From: Bacteroidales bacterium
GTDB taxonomy: Bacteria > Bacteroidota > Bacteroidia > Bacteroidales > F082
Length of the DNA stretch: 21,694 bases
Direction: 5' to 3'
Assembly (NCBI GenBank): GCA_029933565.1
Contig: JAOZNY010000004.1
Location: forward strand, 1-21,694
Shown: positions 13,980 to 21,694 of the stretch, piece after piece
Layout of the letters: every line of letters begins with the position of its first letter
How positions within the stretch are numbered: position 1 is the first letter of the stretch
Program-made: the position numbers and the translations under genes
Notes under the pieces: generated by a model
Seen by the model: the letters and a program-made list of their open reading frames with translations, nothing else
What the model was told of the DNA's origin: nothing
Database searches by the model: none

Positions 13980-15443
13980 CTAATAATAAGTTGGTCTTTT
14001 AACACCTGCCACATTTTTGGCAACGCGTATTACCTGAAGCGAATAACCAAATTCATTGTCGTACCAAACATAAAGCACAATACTCTTTTTGTCGGTTGAG
14101 ACTTTAGTTGCAAGGCTATCATAAACACTAGTGTAAGGCTCACTCATAAAGTCGGAGGAAACTGCATCGGCAGAAGTACTATAATTAATTTGCGAAACCA
14201 ATTCGCCGCTCATAGTTGCATCTTTAATAATTTTATTTACTTCTTCAACTGAGGTTTCCTTTTTAACGTCAAGAGCCATTATTACAAGCGATACGTTAGG
14301 AGTAGGAACTCTAATGGCATTACCAGTAAGTTTTCCTTCAAGACTTGGAATAATTTTAGAAACAGCTTTTGCTGCTCCTGTTTCAGTAATAACCAAGTTT
14401 ACAGATGCAGAACGACCTCTACGCGATTTTTTGTGCATATTGTCGAGGAGATTCTGGTCATTTGTGTAAGAATGTATTGTTTCAAGATGGCCTTTTTCTA
14501 TACCCAGATGTTTTTCGATAATGGAAAGTACCGGGGCTGCTGCATTTGTTGTACATGAAGCTGCTGAAAAGATTGTTTCTTTTTTGAAATTAACTTTTGC
14601 ATGATTAACACCAAATACAATATTTGGAATGTCGCCTTTTCCAGGAGCTGTAAGCAGAACTTTTGAAATTCCTTTTGCCTTAAGGTGACGACCCAAACCT
14701 TCTCTATCGCGATAAATACCGGTATTGTCAATTAATACAGCATCATTTATCCCGTATTCTGTATAATCAATCTCTTCTGGACTATTTGCGGCTAGCATTA
14801 AAACTTTATGACCATTAATGTAAATGGTTTTATCGTCAATGTTTTCAATTGCAATTCCCCTAAATTGCCCGTGTACCGAATCATGACGGAAAAGGGATGC
14901 ACGCTTTTCAATTTGGTTATTGTCGTTTCCGCGGGTTACAATTGCCCTTACCCTTAATTGTTTCCCATTACCCTGAATTATTAATTCACGGGCTAGTAAT
15001 CTTCCAATACGTCCAAAACCATACAATACTACATCAATTGGTTTGTCGTATGAAGGTGGAATATTAATATATTTCTTAAGTTTCGTTTCAATAAAATCAT
15101 CAGTATCAACATGATTATTCCCTTCAGATACCCATTCCATATTTAATTTACCAATATCGAGTTTTGAAGGAGATACATTGCAATGAAGAATAGATTTTGC
15201 AAGTAGGAGGGAGGTGGCAATTTCTAATTCCCTTCCCACAAGATTTTCGGCGTAGGAATGCATATAAAGAATTCTGCTTGCACTACGGTCAACAAGCTGG
15301 TCTCTGTATAAAACAAGTTCAATCGATTTATTGTAAAATAACTTTGATAGTACAGAAATAAACTCATTGGCAATCATTTCCTGATTTGCCCAATTTTTGA
15401 GAGAACTTTCATACTGTCCGTTCATATTTTTTTTGACAGGCAT
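13980..15443 (-). CDS. Glyceraldehyde-3-phosphate dehydrogenase with N-terminal extension
   Basis: A 487-residue protein. Residues 136-487 are a complete GAPDH: GFGRIGR at 142-148, SCTTNA with catalytic C297, H324 (TIHSYTNDQ), and WYDNEFGYS at 460-468. Residues 1-135 are an extra, mainly helical domain absent from the usual ~335-residue enzyme; this long form is known in Bacteroidota. After the second beta-strand of the Rossmann fold, where NAD-specific enzymes have Asp, this protein reads IVTRGNDN (R171), which suggests NADP may be used, perhaps in the gluconeogenic direction (inference). The start could also be Met7. A promoter (15488-15521) lies inside the upstream rpoD terminator. gap is not assigned as symbol because organisms of this group often carry a second, standard GapA. 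Confidence 0.9.
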   Translation of the reverse strand: MPVKKNMNGQYESSLKNWANQEMIANEFISVLSKLFYNKSIELVLYRDQLVDRSASRILYMHSYAENLVGRELEIATSLLLAKSILHCNVSPSKLDIGKLNMEWVSEGNNHVDTDDFIETKLKKYINIPPSYDKPIDVVLYGFGRIGRLLARELIIQGNGKQLRVRAIVTRGNDNNQIEKRASLFRHDSVHGQFRGIAIENIDDKTIYINGHKVLMLAANSPEEIDYTEYGINDAVLIDNTGIYRDREGLGRHLKAKGISKVLLTAPGKGDIPNIVFGVNHAKVNFKKETIFSAASCTTNAAAPVLSIIEKHLGIEKGHLETIHSYTNDQNLLDNMHKKSRRGRSASVNLVITETGAAKAVSKIIPSLEGKLTGNAIRVPTPNVSLVIMALDVKKETSVEEVNKIIKDATMSGELVSQINYSTSADAVSSDFMSEPYTSVYDSLATKVSTDKKSIVLYVWYDNEFGYSLQVIRVAKNVAGVKRPTYY

Positions 15444-15487
15444 AGTTAGTGTTTTTTTATACGTTAATAAATTGATTTCATTAACGA

Positions 15488-15521
15488 CAAAAATAAAAAA
15501 AAAGACATGCTTTTATACAAA
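15488..15521 (-). promoter_or_regulatory. Promoter of the GAPDH gene
   Basis: On the minus strand, TTTG (15521-15518) and TATTTTTG (15495-15488, TAnnTTTG match) are separated by 22 bases, near the known -33/-7 spacing. The -7 element is 44 bases upstream of the start. The -33 element sits in the loop of the rpoD terminator hairpin. Confidence 0.5.
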
Positions 15522-15535
15522 CACGTCTTTTTTTT
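15496..15535 (-). terminator. Rho-independent terminator after rpoD
   Basis: Arms AAAAAAAAGAC (15496-15506) and GTCTTTTTTTT (15525-15535) with an 18-base loop, 38 bases beyond the rpoD stop on the minus strand. The stem is mostly A-T pairs, so it may be weak and allow readthrough into the GAPDH gene. Confidence 0.6.
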
Positions 15536-15573
15536 ATCCGTTCTAAACAGTTATTTAAAACGTTTGCAGAGAC

Positions 15574-16440
15574 TTATTGTCCCAAATAGGCTTTGAGTAG
15601 TTTACTTCTTGAACTATGCCTTAACTTTCTTATTGCTTTTTCCTTAATCTGACGTACTCTTTCTCGGGTAAGATCGAACTTTAACCCAATCTCTTCGAGT
15701 GTAAAACTATGGTTTTCTCCAATGCCGTAATATAGGTTTACTACGTCGCGTTCTTTGTTTTGAAGTGTTGCTAATGATCTTTGAATTTCCTTCCCAAGCG
15801 ATTCATTAAGAAGAATGTTGTCTGTTCCGGGTGCATCTGTAGGTACAAACAAGTCGAGGAATGATATATTCTCATCCTGAATTATTGGGGCATCGGTTGA
15901 AATATAACGGGTTGCAATCTTTAAAGCAGTATTTATTTTGTGCCATGGCATTTCCATCTCGTCTGCAATTTCATTCTCCGAAGGAGGCCTTTCAAGTTTT
16001 TGCTCAAGTCGTGATGTGGCTTTTTTTATTTTGTTAAGTGATCCCACCTGATTTAAAGGTAACCTCACTATCCTCGATTGTTCAGCTAATGCCTGAAGTA
16101 TTGATTGTCGAATCCACCATACGGCATACGAAATAAACTTAAAACCTCTTGTTTCATCAAAGCGTCCTGCAGCTTTTATTAATCCAAGATTTCCTTCATT
16201 AATTAAATCAGGAAGGCTGAGACCTTGATTTTGATATTGTTTTGCTACAGATACTACAAATCTGAGGTTTGCCTTTGTGAGTTTTTCAAGTGCAATTTTA
16301 TCGCCTGATTTTATTCTTCTTGCAAGTTCAACTTCCTCTTCGGCTGTAATAAGACCTTCCTTACCTATGTCTTGAAGATATTTATCTAATGAAGGAGTTT
16401 GACGGTTGGTTATCGATTTTGTTATTTTTAGTTGACGCAT
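15574..16440 (-). CDS. rpoD: Primary sigma factor (RpoD/SigA type)
   Basis: A 288-residue sigma-70 factor, the short Bacteroidota primary form without region 1.1. It starts in region 1.2 (SLDKYLQDIGKEGLITAEEEVELARRI, 17-43), then region 2 with DLINEGNLGLIKA at 78-90 (core binding) and GFKFISYAVWWIRQSI at 99-114 (-10 recognition and melting), region 3 (from about 125) and region 4.2 helix-turn-helix (TLEEIGLKFDLTRERVRQIKEKAIRKLR, 247-274). Such factors read -33 TTTG and -7 TAnnTTTG promoters, and this window shows several such elements. It lies 72 bases downstream of degP on the same strand, so readthrough is possible. ATG at 16440 is a good fit with relatives (MRQLKITKSIT). Confidence 0.95.
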   Translation of the reverse strand: MRQLKITKSITNRQTPSLDKYLQDIGKEGLITAEEEVELARRIKSGDKIALEKLTKANLRFVVSVAKQYQNQGLSLPDLINEGNLGLIKAAGRFDETRGFKFISYAVWWIRQSILQALAEQSRIVRLPLNQVGSLNKIKKATSRLEQKLERPPSENEIADEMEMPWHKINTALKIATRYISTDAPIIQDENISFLDLFVPTDAPGTDNILLNESLGKEIQRSLATLQNKERDVVNLYYGIGENHSFTLEEIGLKFDLTRERVRQIKEKAIRKLRHSSRSKLLKAYLGQ

Positions 16441-16512
16441 GTTTTTGAGTCTCTTTTTTATTTGAGGAAATGGGCATGCAAGTTATTTTAAATTATTCTA
16501 AATTGCAAATAT

Positions 16513-17961
16513 TTAGAGCATAAATTCATAAGAAACTTTCATTCCATTGGGATAAATGCCTATAAGTCTTACTCTACGGCTCTTTGAAGATTTTAACGCC
16601 TGATCAAGTTCTTCTTCACTGTCAATTTTATAACCATTAATTTCTGTTAGTATAAATCCTTCAGAAATGCCTCCACGTTGCAGAATCCCTGATTTAATAC
16701 TAGTTATCCGCAATCCATTTGAAATTCCCAAATCATTTTTCTTAACTGTAGAAATATTTTGTAATGAAACACTTAAGTCTTGGTTGAAGAATGTGTCATC
16801 GGCCTTAATAATGCTTGTTGTGTTGTTTTGGTTTTTAAGAATTACATTAAAATCGTAATATTCCCCTTCTCTTCTAGTACTAACAACAACTACATCTCCA
16901 GGACGATATTGACCAATTGTGCCTACTAATTCTGAGAATGTATTTGTGATAAATCCGTTTACTGAAATTATGATATCGCCTTGCTTTATTCCTGCATCCT
17001 GAGCTCCACTTTCTTCAACAACTCCCGAAACATATACCCCCTCAACATCCGAAAGTCCAAGTTCGTGGGCAAACTCAGCATCTAAATCCCTTAACTGAAC
17101 ACCAAGGTAAGCTCTTTGAATTTCACCATATTTTCTCAAGTCTTCAACTACTTTCTTTACAAGGTTTGCAGGTATTGCGAAAGAATATCCTTCGTAAACG
17201 CCGGTATGGGATGCTATTGCAGCATTAATTCCAATTAGTTCGCCTGATGTGTTTACAAGGGCTCCACCACTATTACCCATATTTACTACGGCATCAGTTT
17301 GTATGAAAGATTCAATTGCTGAACTTGCTCCTAGAATATTTATGTTTCTTGCCTTTGCACTTACAATTCCTGCAGTAACTGTTGATGTGAGGTTAAAAGG
17401 GTTGCCTACGGCCAAAACCCATTCACCTACTTTTAAATCGTCTGAATTTCCAAAAAACATATGCTGAAGGCCATTGGAATTAACTTTAATTAAAGCCAGG
17501 TCAGTTGAAGGATCAAGACCAATAATCTCTGCTTCCAATTCCTCACGATTATTAAAAGTAACACTTATTTTATCGGCATTTTCTACAACATGGTTATTCG
17601 TAACTATGTAACCATCAGAAGAAATAACTACACCTGAACCAAAAGCGGTATAACTGTTGCTACGACCTTGAGGTCCGTAAAAATATTCGAAAAAATCATT
17701 ATATGATTTTGCTTTCATATCCACTTCTGTTTTAATGTGAACAACCGCATTTAATGATTTCTCGGCAGCTTCAACAAAATTGGTTGATTGAGGAGGCATG
17801 GTGTATGCTGTACGATGAATAGGTACTTGCTCTATGCTTTCTCTGTTTGTTTCTTGTAAACTATCAGATACTTCCTCTGTATCGAAAAAAAAGATATTTA
17901 TCATTAAAAATACAAAAAGTGCTGTTGATGCTCCTAAAAAACTTCTTACAAATATTTTCAT
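16513..17961 (-). CDS. Do-family serine protease (DegP/HtrA)
   Basis: A 482-residue periplasmic protease-chaperone. A signal peptide or anchor spans about 5-25. The trypsin-like domain carries the triad H124 (TNNHVVEN), D154 (DLALIKV) and S231 (GNSGGALVN). Two PDZ domains follow: PDZ1 about 283-376 (AYLGVQLRDL, GDIIISVNG) and PDZ2 about 405-480 (NGLRITSIKSG, GFILTEINGYKI). In the family these proteins degrade or refold damaged envelope proteins and assemble into cages through PDZ1. The Q-linker/LA-loop (83-105, YNDFFEYFYGPQGRSNSYT) is like DegP/DegQ. It is separated by 184 bases from the divergent dapF. Either degP or degQ could be the nearest homolog, so no symbol is given. Confidence 0.95.
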   Translation of the reverse strand: MKIFVRSFLGASTALFVFLMINIFFFDTEEVSDSLQETNRESIEQVPIHRTAYTMPPQSTNFVEAAEKSLNAVVHIKTEVDMKAKSYNDFFEYFYGPQGRSNSYTAFGSGVVISSDGYIVTNNHVVENADKISVTFNNREELEAEIIGLDPSTDLALIKVNSNGLQHMFFGNSDDLKVGEWVLAVGNPFNLTSTVTAGIVSAKARNINILGASSAIESFIQTDAVVNMGNSGGALVNTSGELIGINAAIASHTGVYEGYSFAIPANLVKKVVEDLRKYGEIQRAYLGVQLRDLDAEFAHELGLSDVEGVYVSGVVEESGAQDAGIKQGDIIISVNGFITNTFSELVGTIGQYRPGDVVVVSTRREGEYYDFNVILKNQNNTTSIIKADDTFFNQDLSVSLQNISTVKKNDLGISNGLRITSIKSGILQRGGISEGFILTEINGYKIDSEEELDQALKSSKSRRVRLIGIYPNGMKVSYEFML

Positions 17962-18018
17962 TGTTTTAATTTTAGATTGTTATTGTTATTTTAAGTACTT
18001 ACTATTATTAAAAATTCG

Positions 18019-18026
18019 TACGTTTG
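18019..18026 (+). promoter_or_regulatory. -7 promoter element upstream of dapF
   Basis: TACGTTTG matches TAnnTTTG. It lies 119 bases before the dapF ATG, implying a leader of about 110 bases. No suitable upstream TTG was found. Confidence 0.35.
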
Positions 18027-18093
18027 CCCTTGAAACGCTTAAGAAATTTGAAAATTATTTTCTTGTAGTTAATAAATGTTAAGTAACGTTTCT

Positions 18094-18101
18094 CAAAAAT
18101 A
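18094..18101 (-). promoter_or_regulatory. -7 promoter element upstream of the DegP-like gene
   Basis: Minus-strand TATTTTTG (TAnnTTTG match), 132 bases before the protease start codon at 17961. With the plus-strand element at 18019-18026 this would make the two divergent transcripts overlap at their 5' ends. No -33 match at proper spacing. Confidence 0.3.
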
Positions 18102-18145
18102 CAAGTTTAAGAAGTTGTTTAACTGTAATTAACAATTTTTAAAAT

Positions 18146-18934
18146 ATGGAGATTGAATTTTACAAGTATCATGGAAATGGAAATGATTTTGTAATTCTGA
18201 ATAATATAAGTGGTAATCTCATACTGTCAACTCAGCAAATGGCACAAATTTGCGATAGGCGTTTTGGTATTGGTGCTGATGGATTAATCTTTATCAATAA
18301 ATCATCTGATGCTGATTTTGAAATGGTCTACCATAACTCTGATGGCAATGTTGGCAGCATGTGTGGAAATGGTGGACGTTGTATTGCAGCTTTTGCTTAC
18401 TCGCTTGACATAGTGACAAATGAAATGGTTTTCGTGGCCTACGATGGGAAACATAAAGCAATTATAAACCATAAACTAAAAAATGCTAAAGGATATGATG
18501 TTTCGTTGCAAATGATGGATGTTGAAGTTGTTGAAGAAAACGAAAATTATTATTTTTTAGATACCGGTTCACCACATTATGTTGAATTTGTGGATAATGT
18601 TGCTGACTTTAATGTTGTTGATTTTGGTAGAAAAACACGCTATAGCGAAAAGTTTCACCCTAAGGGTACAAATGCTAACTTTGCTGAATTGTCGGATGAA
18701 AGAGTTTTTGTAAGAACCTATGAAAGAGGAGTGGAAGACGAAACACTTTCGTGTGGAACAGGGGTGACGGCATCGGCAATTGCAGCCTATTTTAAAACAG
18801 GCAAAACAAAAATTGATATTCATACTCCGGGAGGTGATTTCAAAGTATGGTTCAAAGTTAAAGGAAATAAATTTGTTGATCTTTGGTTAAACGGACCAGC
18901 AACAGAAGTGTTTAATGGCGTAATAAAAATATAA
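18146..18934 (+). CDS. dapF: Diaminopimelate epimerase
   Basis: A 262-residue enzyme interconverting LL- and meso-diaminopimelate without cofactor, the last step before lysine and the source of meso-DAP for peptidoglycan. The two catalytic cysteines are in place: C73 (SMCGNGGRC) and C203 (LSCGTGVTAS). Other signatures are FYKYHGNGNDFVIL at 5-18, FGIGADGLI at 40-48, the DTGSPHYV loop at 139-146 and TYERGVEDET at 191-200. ATG 18146 gives the standard start. It heads a compact run of four genes with gaps of 8, 20 and 0 bases, all probably co-transcribed and three of them tied to the cell envelope. Confidence 0.97.
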   Translation: MEIEFYKYHGNGNDFVILNNISGNLILSTQQMAQICDRRFGIGADGLIFINKSSDADFEMVYHNSDGNVGSMCGNGGRCIAAFAYSLDIVTNEMVFVAYDGKHKAIINHKLKNAKGYDVSLQMMDVEVVEENENYYFLDTGSPHYVEFVDNVADFNVVDFGRKTRYSEKFHPKGTNANFAELSDERVFVRTYERGVEDETLSCGTGVTASAIAAYFKTGKTKIDIHTPGGDFKVWFKVKGNKFVDLWLNGPATEVFNGVIKI

Positions 18935-18942
18935 ATAGAGAT

Positions 18943-19458
18943 ATGCTGCTTGAAAATGATAAGGTTTTATTAAGGGCTCTGGAACCTGGAGATTTAGATT
19001 TTCTGTTTGACATAGAGAATGACACAAAACTCTGGCACTTAAGCAATACTACAAGCCCGTTTTCACGTTTCGATCTGGAACAGTATATTTTAATGGCCGA
19101 CAAGGACATATTTAAAACGAAGCAGTTGCGTTTTGTTATTGAGGGAAAAAATAAGGAAGTAGTAGGACTTGTTGACCTCTTCGAGTTTGAACCTATGCAT
19201 AAAAGGGCAGGAGTTGGAATTATGGTAAGAAACAATAAGCAGAAGAAAGGCTATGCCTCTGCTGCATTGGAGGTTTTGTTTTCTTATTCATCAAAAAAAC
19301 TTGGGCTTCACCAACTTTATTGTAATATAGAATCTTCAAATACTGTTAGTTTAAGACTGTTTGAAAAAAATGGTTTTGTGAAAACAGGAATAAAAAAGGA
19401 ATGGAATAAATTTGAAGATAATTGGGTTGATGAGTTATTTTTACAGAAATTTTTATAA
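18943..19458 (+). CDS. GNAT-family N-acetyltransferase (RimJ/SpeG-like)
   Basis: A 171-residue acetyl-CoA-dependent transferase. The fold is marked by LRALEPGDLDFLFDIEND at 10-27, GLVDLFEFEPMHKRAGVGI at 75-93 (beta4), the acetyl-CoA phosphate-binding loop Q100-K-K-G103-Y-A105, and SSNTVSLRLFEKNGF at 131-145. The block GLVDLFEFEPMHKRA resembles the same segment of spermidine acetyltransferase SpeG (GLVELVEI..HRRA), so a polyamine substrate is possible; RimJ/RimL-type protein acetylation is equally open. It starts eight bases after dapF and is followed by mltG. Confidence 0.87.
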   Translation: MLLENDKVLLRALEPGDLDFLFDIENDTKLWHLSNTTSPFSRFDLEQYILMADKDIFKTKQLRFVIEGKNKEVVGLVDLFEFEPMHKRAGVGIMVRNNKQKKGYASAALEVLFSYSSKKLGLHQLYCNIESSNTVSLRLFEKNGFVKTGIKKEWNKFEDNWVDELFLQKFL

Positions 19459-19478
19459 AATTTAAACTTCATATAATT

Positions 19479-20561
19479 ATGACATATTATCATTCAAGTT
19501 ATGGAATGCGCCAAAAAAAGAAAAGCGGATTTAAGAGGTTTTTATTAATATTTTTTCTGATTATTTTAATTATTGCATCAGGATTGGGTTATTTTGTTTA
19601 TGGTGTAATTTACAATCCAAATGTGTGGACTGCAGAAGGAAAGCCTGTTACTATAAAAATACCAACTAACACAGATTATGACGGTCTTAAAAATATACTT
19701 TATGAAAATGGTTTGGTTATTCATCGTAAAAACTTTGAATGGGTTGCCTCGTTTAAGAAACTTGAAAATTCAGTTAAATCAGGAAACTATGAAATAAAGA
19801 ATGCTCTGAGTAATAACGAATTAATTAATCTTCTTAGGTCGGGCAATCAAGTTCCGGTTAAAGTTATATTTAATAATGTAAAAGATGTTTATCAGGTTGC
19901 CGAAAAAGTGGCTCCACAAATTGAAGCCGACTCTATTGAAATTATTGAATATGTTTACTCTACCGAGTTTCTTCAAAAAATATCATTCGACTCTGCTGAT
20001 GTATCTTTGCTTTTTATTCCAAATACTTATGAGTTTTATTGGAATACATCAGCCAAAGGATTCGCTAAGCGGATGCACGAAGAATATGAGAGTTTTTGGA
20101 GTGGAAGGAGGACTAATCTTGCTGACGATATTAATTTAACAATTAAAGAAATAGTTGTTCTTGCCTCAATTGTAGAAAAGGAAACTCAGAAAAATTCAGA
20201 GAAGGCAAGAATTGCTGGGGTATACGTAAACAGACTTAATAGAAAATGGCTTTTACAGGCCGACCCAACATTACTTTATGTGTTAGATGATCCTTCCATA
20301 AAAAGAGTACTCAATGTTCATAAAAAAATAGATTCACCATATAATACTTATAAATATCTTGGATTACCTCCAGGACCAATTTGTATTCCTTCTATTGCAT
20401 CAATTGATGCAGTATTGAACTATGAAAGAACAACTTATATGTATTTTTGTGCAAAGGATGACCTTTCAGGAGCCCATTCTTTTGCAAAGACCCTTAAAGA
20501 GCATAATAGAAATGCTAAGAAATATCAAAAGGCCCTGAATAAACTTAAAATATACAAATAA
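19479..20561 (+). CDS. mltG: Endolytic peptidoglycan transglycosylase MltG
   Basis: A 360-residue inner-membrane enzyme that cuts nascent glycan strands and sets chain length. A short basic cytoplasmic tail (KKKSGFKR, 13-20) precedes one membrane span (21-42), a LysM-like region (about 57-122) and the YceG catalytic domain. The catalytic segment is ASIVEKET at 229-236, with E233/E235 as the acid candidate, then AGVYVNRL at 246-253, LQADPTLLY at 259-267 and GLPPGPICIPS at 295-305. ATG at 19479 is 20 bases after the acetyltransferase stop. Its TAA directly abuts the TTG start of the next gene. Confidence 0.95.
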   Translation: MTYYHSSYGMRQKKKSGFKRFLLIFFLIILIIASGLGYFVYGVIYNPNVWTAEGKPVTIKIPTNTDYDGLKNILYENGLVIHRKNFEWVASFKKLENSVKSGNYEIKNALSNNELINLLRSGNQVPVKVIFNNVKDVYQVAEKVAPQIEADSIEIIEYVYSTEFLQKISFDSADVSLLFIPNTYEFYWNTSAKGFAKRMHEEYESFWSGRRTNLADDINLTIKEIVVLASIVEKETQKNSEKARIAGVYVNRLNRKWLLQADPTLLYVLDDPSIKRVLNVHKKIDSPYNTYKYLGLPPGPICIPSIASIDAVLNYERTTYMYFCAKDDLSGAHSFAKTLKEHNRNAKKYQKALNKLKIYK

Positions 20562-21694
20562 TTGAAAGCATTTAAGGCATACGATATTAGAGGTGTTTGG
20601 GGAACCGAACTCAATTCAGAGATTGTTTATAAAATTGGATATTTCCTCCCTCAGGTTTTAAAAGCAAAACGAATCCTTGTTGGGCACGACATTAGAAATT
20701 CTTCACCAGAAATGAATGAAGCATTTATTAATGGACTTATTGATGCTGGTGCTGAAGTAAGTGATGCCGGTATTTCAACAACTCCAATGGTTTATTGGGG
20801 CACAGGAAAACATAATTTCGACGCCTCAGTAATGATTACTGCCTCTCACAACCCAAAGGAATATAATGGTATAAAAGTATCGTCAAAAGGGGTTAAACCA
20901 ATTGGTTACGACAATGGTCTGAAGGAGATTGAGTATCTTATCGAAAATAATTTTCCTATAAATAAAGAAAAGGGTGGTTCAGTAAAGTCTTTTGAGATAA
21001 AAGATGATTATTTAGAATATCTAAAATCATACATAAAATATTCTTCGAAACTCAAAGTCTCCATTGATGTTTCAAACGGAATGGCCGGACTTTTTACAAA
21101 TGAACTTTTTCCATCCGCCATTTTAATTAATGAAAAACCTGATGGTAATTTCCCTGCCCATGAACCTAATCCTTTGGAAACTGAAAATCAGGAACAGATT
21201 AAAGCAGAGGTTTTGAAAAATGATTCTAACATTGGAGTTATTTTTGATGGCGATGCAGATAGGGTAATGTTTATTGATGAGAAAGGGAGTTTTGTTTCAC
21301 CTGATTTGATTATTGCCGTATTAGGACATTATTTTCTTGAAAACAATAGTAACCAGCAGGTAGTACAGGATATTCGTACGTCAAAAGCAGTAGGGGAGTA
21401 TCTTGAACAATTTGGGGCAGAACTCACAATTTGGAAAGTAGGGCGTGCGTTTGGCGCTGCTAAACTTAAAGAAGTAAATGGTATTTATGGTGGTGAACTT
21501 GCTGGGCATTATTATTTTAAGGATTTCTATTATTCCGATAGTGGGTTGCTGGCTGCCATCCTTGTGCTTAATATTGCTCAGGAACTCCTTGAAAAAGGGG
21601 TAAAGTTCTCAGAACTTATTTCGAAAATTTCTCCCTATTACAATACCGGAGAAGTAAACTTTAAAATTGAAGATAAACTTGGCGCAATGAATGC
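20562..21694 (+). CDS. Phosphomannomutase/phosphoglucomutase, partial (runs off window)
   Basis: Read in frame from TTG at 20562 through the window end: 377 codons plus two bases, no stop. The product starts MKAFKAYDIRGVWG, the usual beginning of PMM/PGM enzymes. Key sites are present: the phosphoserine S95 in TASHNPKEYNGIK, the metal loop D229-G-D231-A-D233-R (FDGDADR) and the sugar-binding GGELAGH at 310-316 (E312). The C-terminal phosphate-binding domain is beyond the window. The enzyme interconverts hexose 1- and 6-phosphates, feeding GDP-mannose or glucose-1-phosphate into polysaccharides. TTG is preferred because it follows the mltG stop without a gap and no ATG precedes the conserved AYDIRG block. 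Confidence 0.93.
   Translation, partial: MKAFKAYDIRGVWGTELNSEIVYKIGYFLPQVLKAKRILVGHDIRNSSPEMNEAFINGLIDAGAEVSDAGISTTPMVYWGTGKHNFDASVMITASHNPKEYNGIKVSSKGVKPIGYDNGLKEIEYLIENNFPINKEKGGSVKSFEIKDDYLEYLKSYIKYSSKLKVSIDVSNGMAGLFTNELFPSAILINEKPDGNFPAHEPNPLETENQEQIKAEVLKNDSNIGVIFDGDADRVMFIDEKGSFVSPDLIIAVLGHYFLENNSNQQVVQDIRTSKAVGEYLEQFGAELTIWKVGRAFGAAKLKEVNGIYGGELAGHYYFKDFYYSDSGLLAAILVLNIAQELLEKGVKFSELISKISPYYNTGEVNFKIEDKLGAMN

Noticed and set aside
17834..18082. 82-residue plus-strand ORF across the degP start and the divergent gap
   Set aside because: Overlaps the signal-peptide region of the protease in antisense, has low-complexity content and no recognisable features.
18912..19235. 107-residue minus-strand ORF opposite the acetyltransferase
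   Set aside because: Antisense shadow of a GNAT gene with intact motifs; serine-rich composition is typical of such shadows.

Overview
The window is low-GC chromosomal DNA from a member of the Bacteroidota, most likely a Bacteroidales/Marinilabiliales-type bacterium. Four things point there: a secreted protein with a type IX secretion C-terminal sorting signal (YPNP motif); a short primary sigma factor without region 1.1; repeated matches to the Bacteroidota -7 promoter element TAnnTTTG just upstream of genes; and the gene families themselves (long GAPDH with an N-terminal extension, choice-of-anchor V protein, DUF368). The genus cannot be read from the sequence.

Layout. 1-204: end of a LeuD/aconitase-swivel small subunit. 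244-1572: membrane-anchored metallophosphoesterase. 1881-3248: T9SS cargo with a CxxCH motif and two tandem Ig-like repeats, closed by a strong terminator; then a small zinc-ribbon protein (3328-3681). 3682-4046: gene-free, packed with palindromic repeats. 4047-5970 (minus): HD-fold protein and an isocitrate/isopropylmalate dehydrogenase, separated by a junction-forming repeat and a terminator. 6126-7177: TPR lipoprotein overlapping a HAD phosphatase. 7242-7922 (minus): secreted MORN/YwqK-like protein. 8031-8645: recR, converging on a 73-residue basic protein. 9067-12156: apparent operon of a large cytoplasmic TPR protein, a DUF368/PopT-type lipid carrier transporter and aroE. 12229-17961 (minus): pyrG, long GAPDH, primary sigma factor and a DegP/HtrA protease. 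18146-21694: tightly packed run of dapF, a GNAT acetyltransferase, mltG and a phosphomannomutase cut by the window end.

Function. Most genes are housekeeping: recombinational repair (recR), nucleotide supply (pyrG), central carbon metabolism, transcription (rpoD), envelope protein quality control (degP) and cell-envelope synthesis (dapF, mltG, DUF368, phosphomannomutase). No phage, insertion sequence, tRNA, rRNA or CRISPR array was seen. I found no clear new multi-gene system. The most unusual material is non-coding: three copies of a palindromic unit interrupted by a nested inverted repeat, a predicted three-way-junction repeat, and a 44-base repeat present twice in identical form, each time between convergent genes and once supplying a gene's stop codon. 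Among proteins, the points worth a second look are an HD-fold protein lacking the His of the HD doublet, a GAPDH with Arg where NAD-dependent enzymes carry Asp, and the CxxCH motif in a T9SS cargo.
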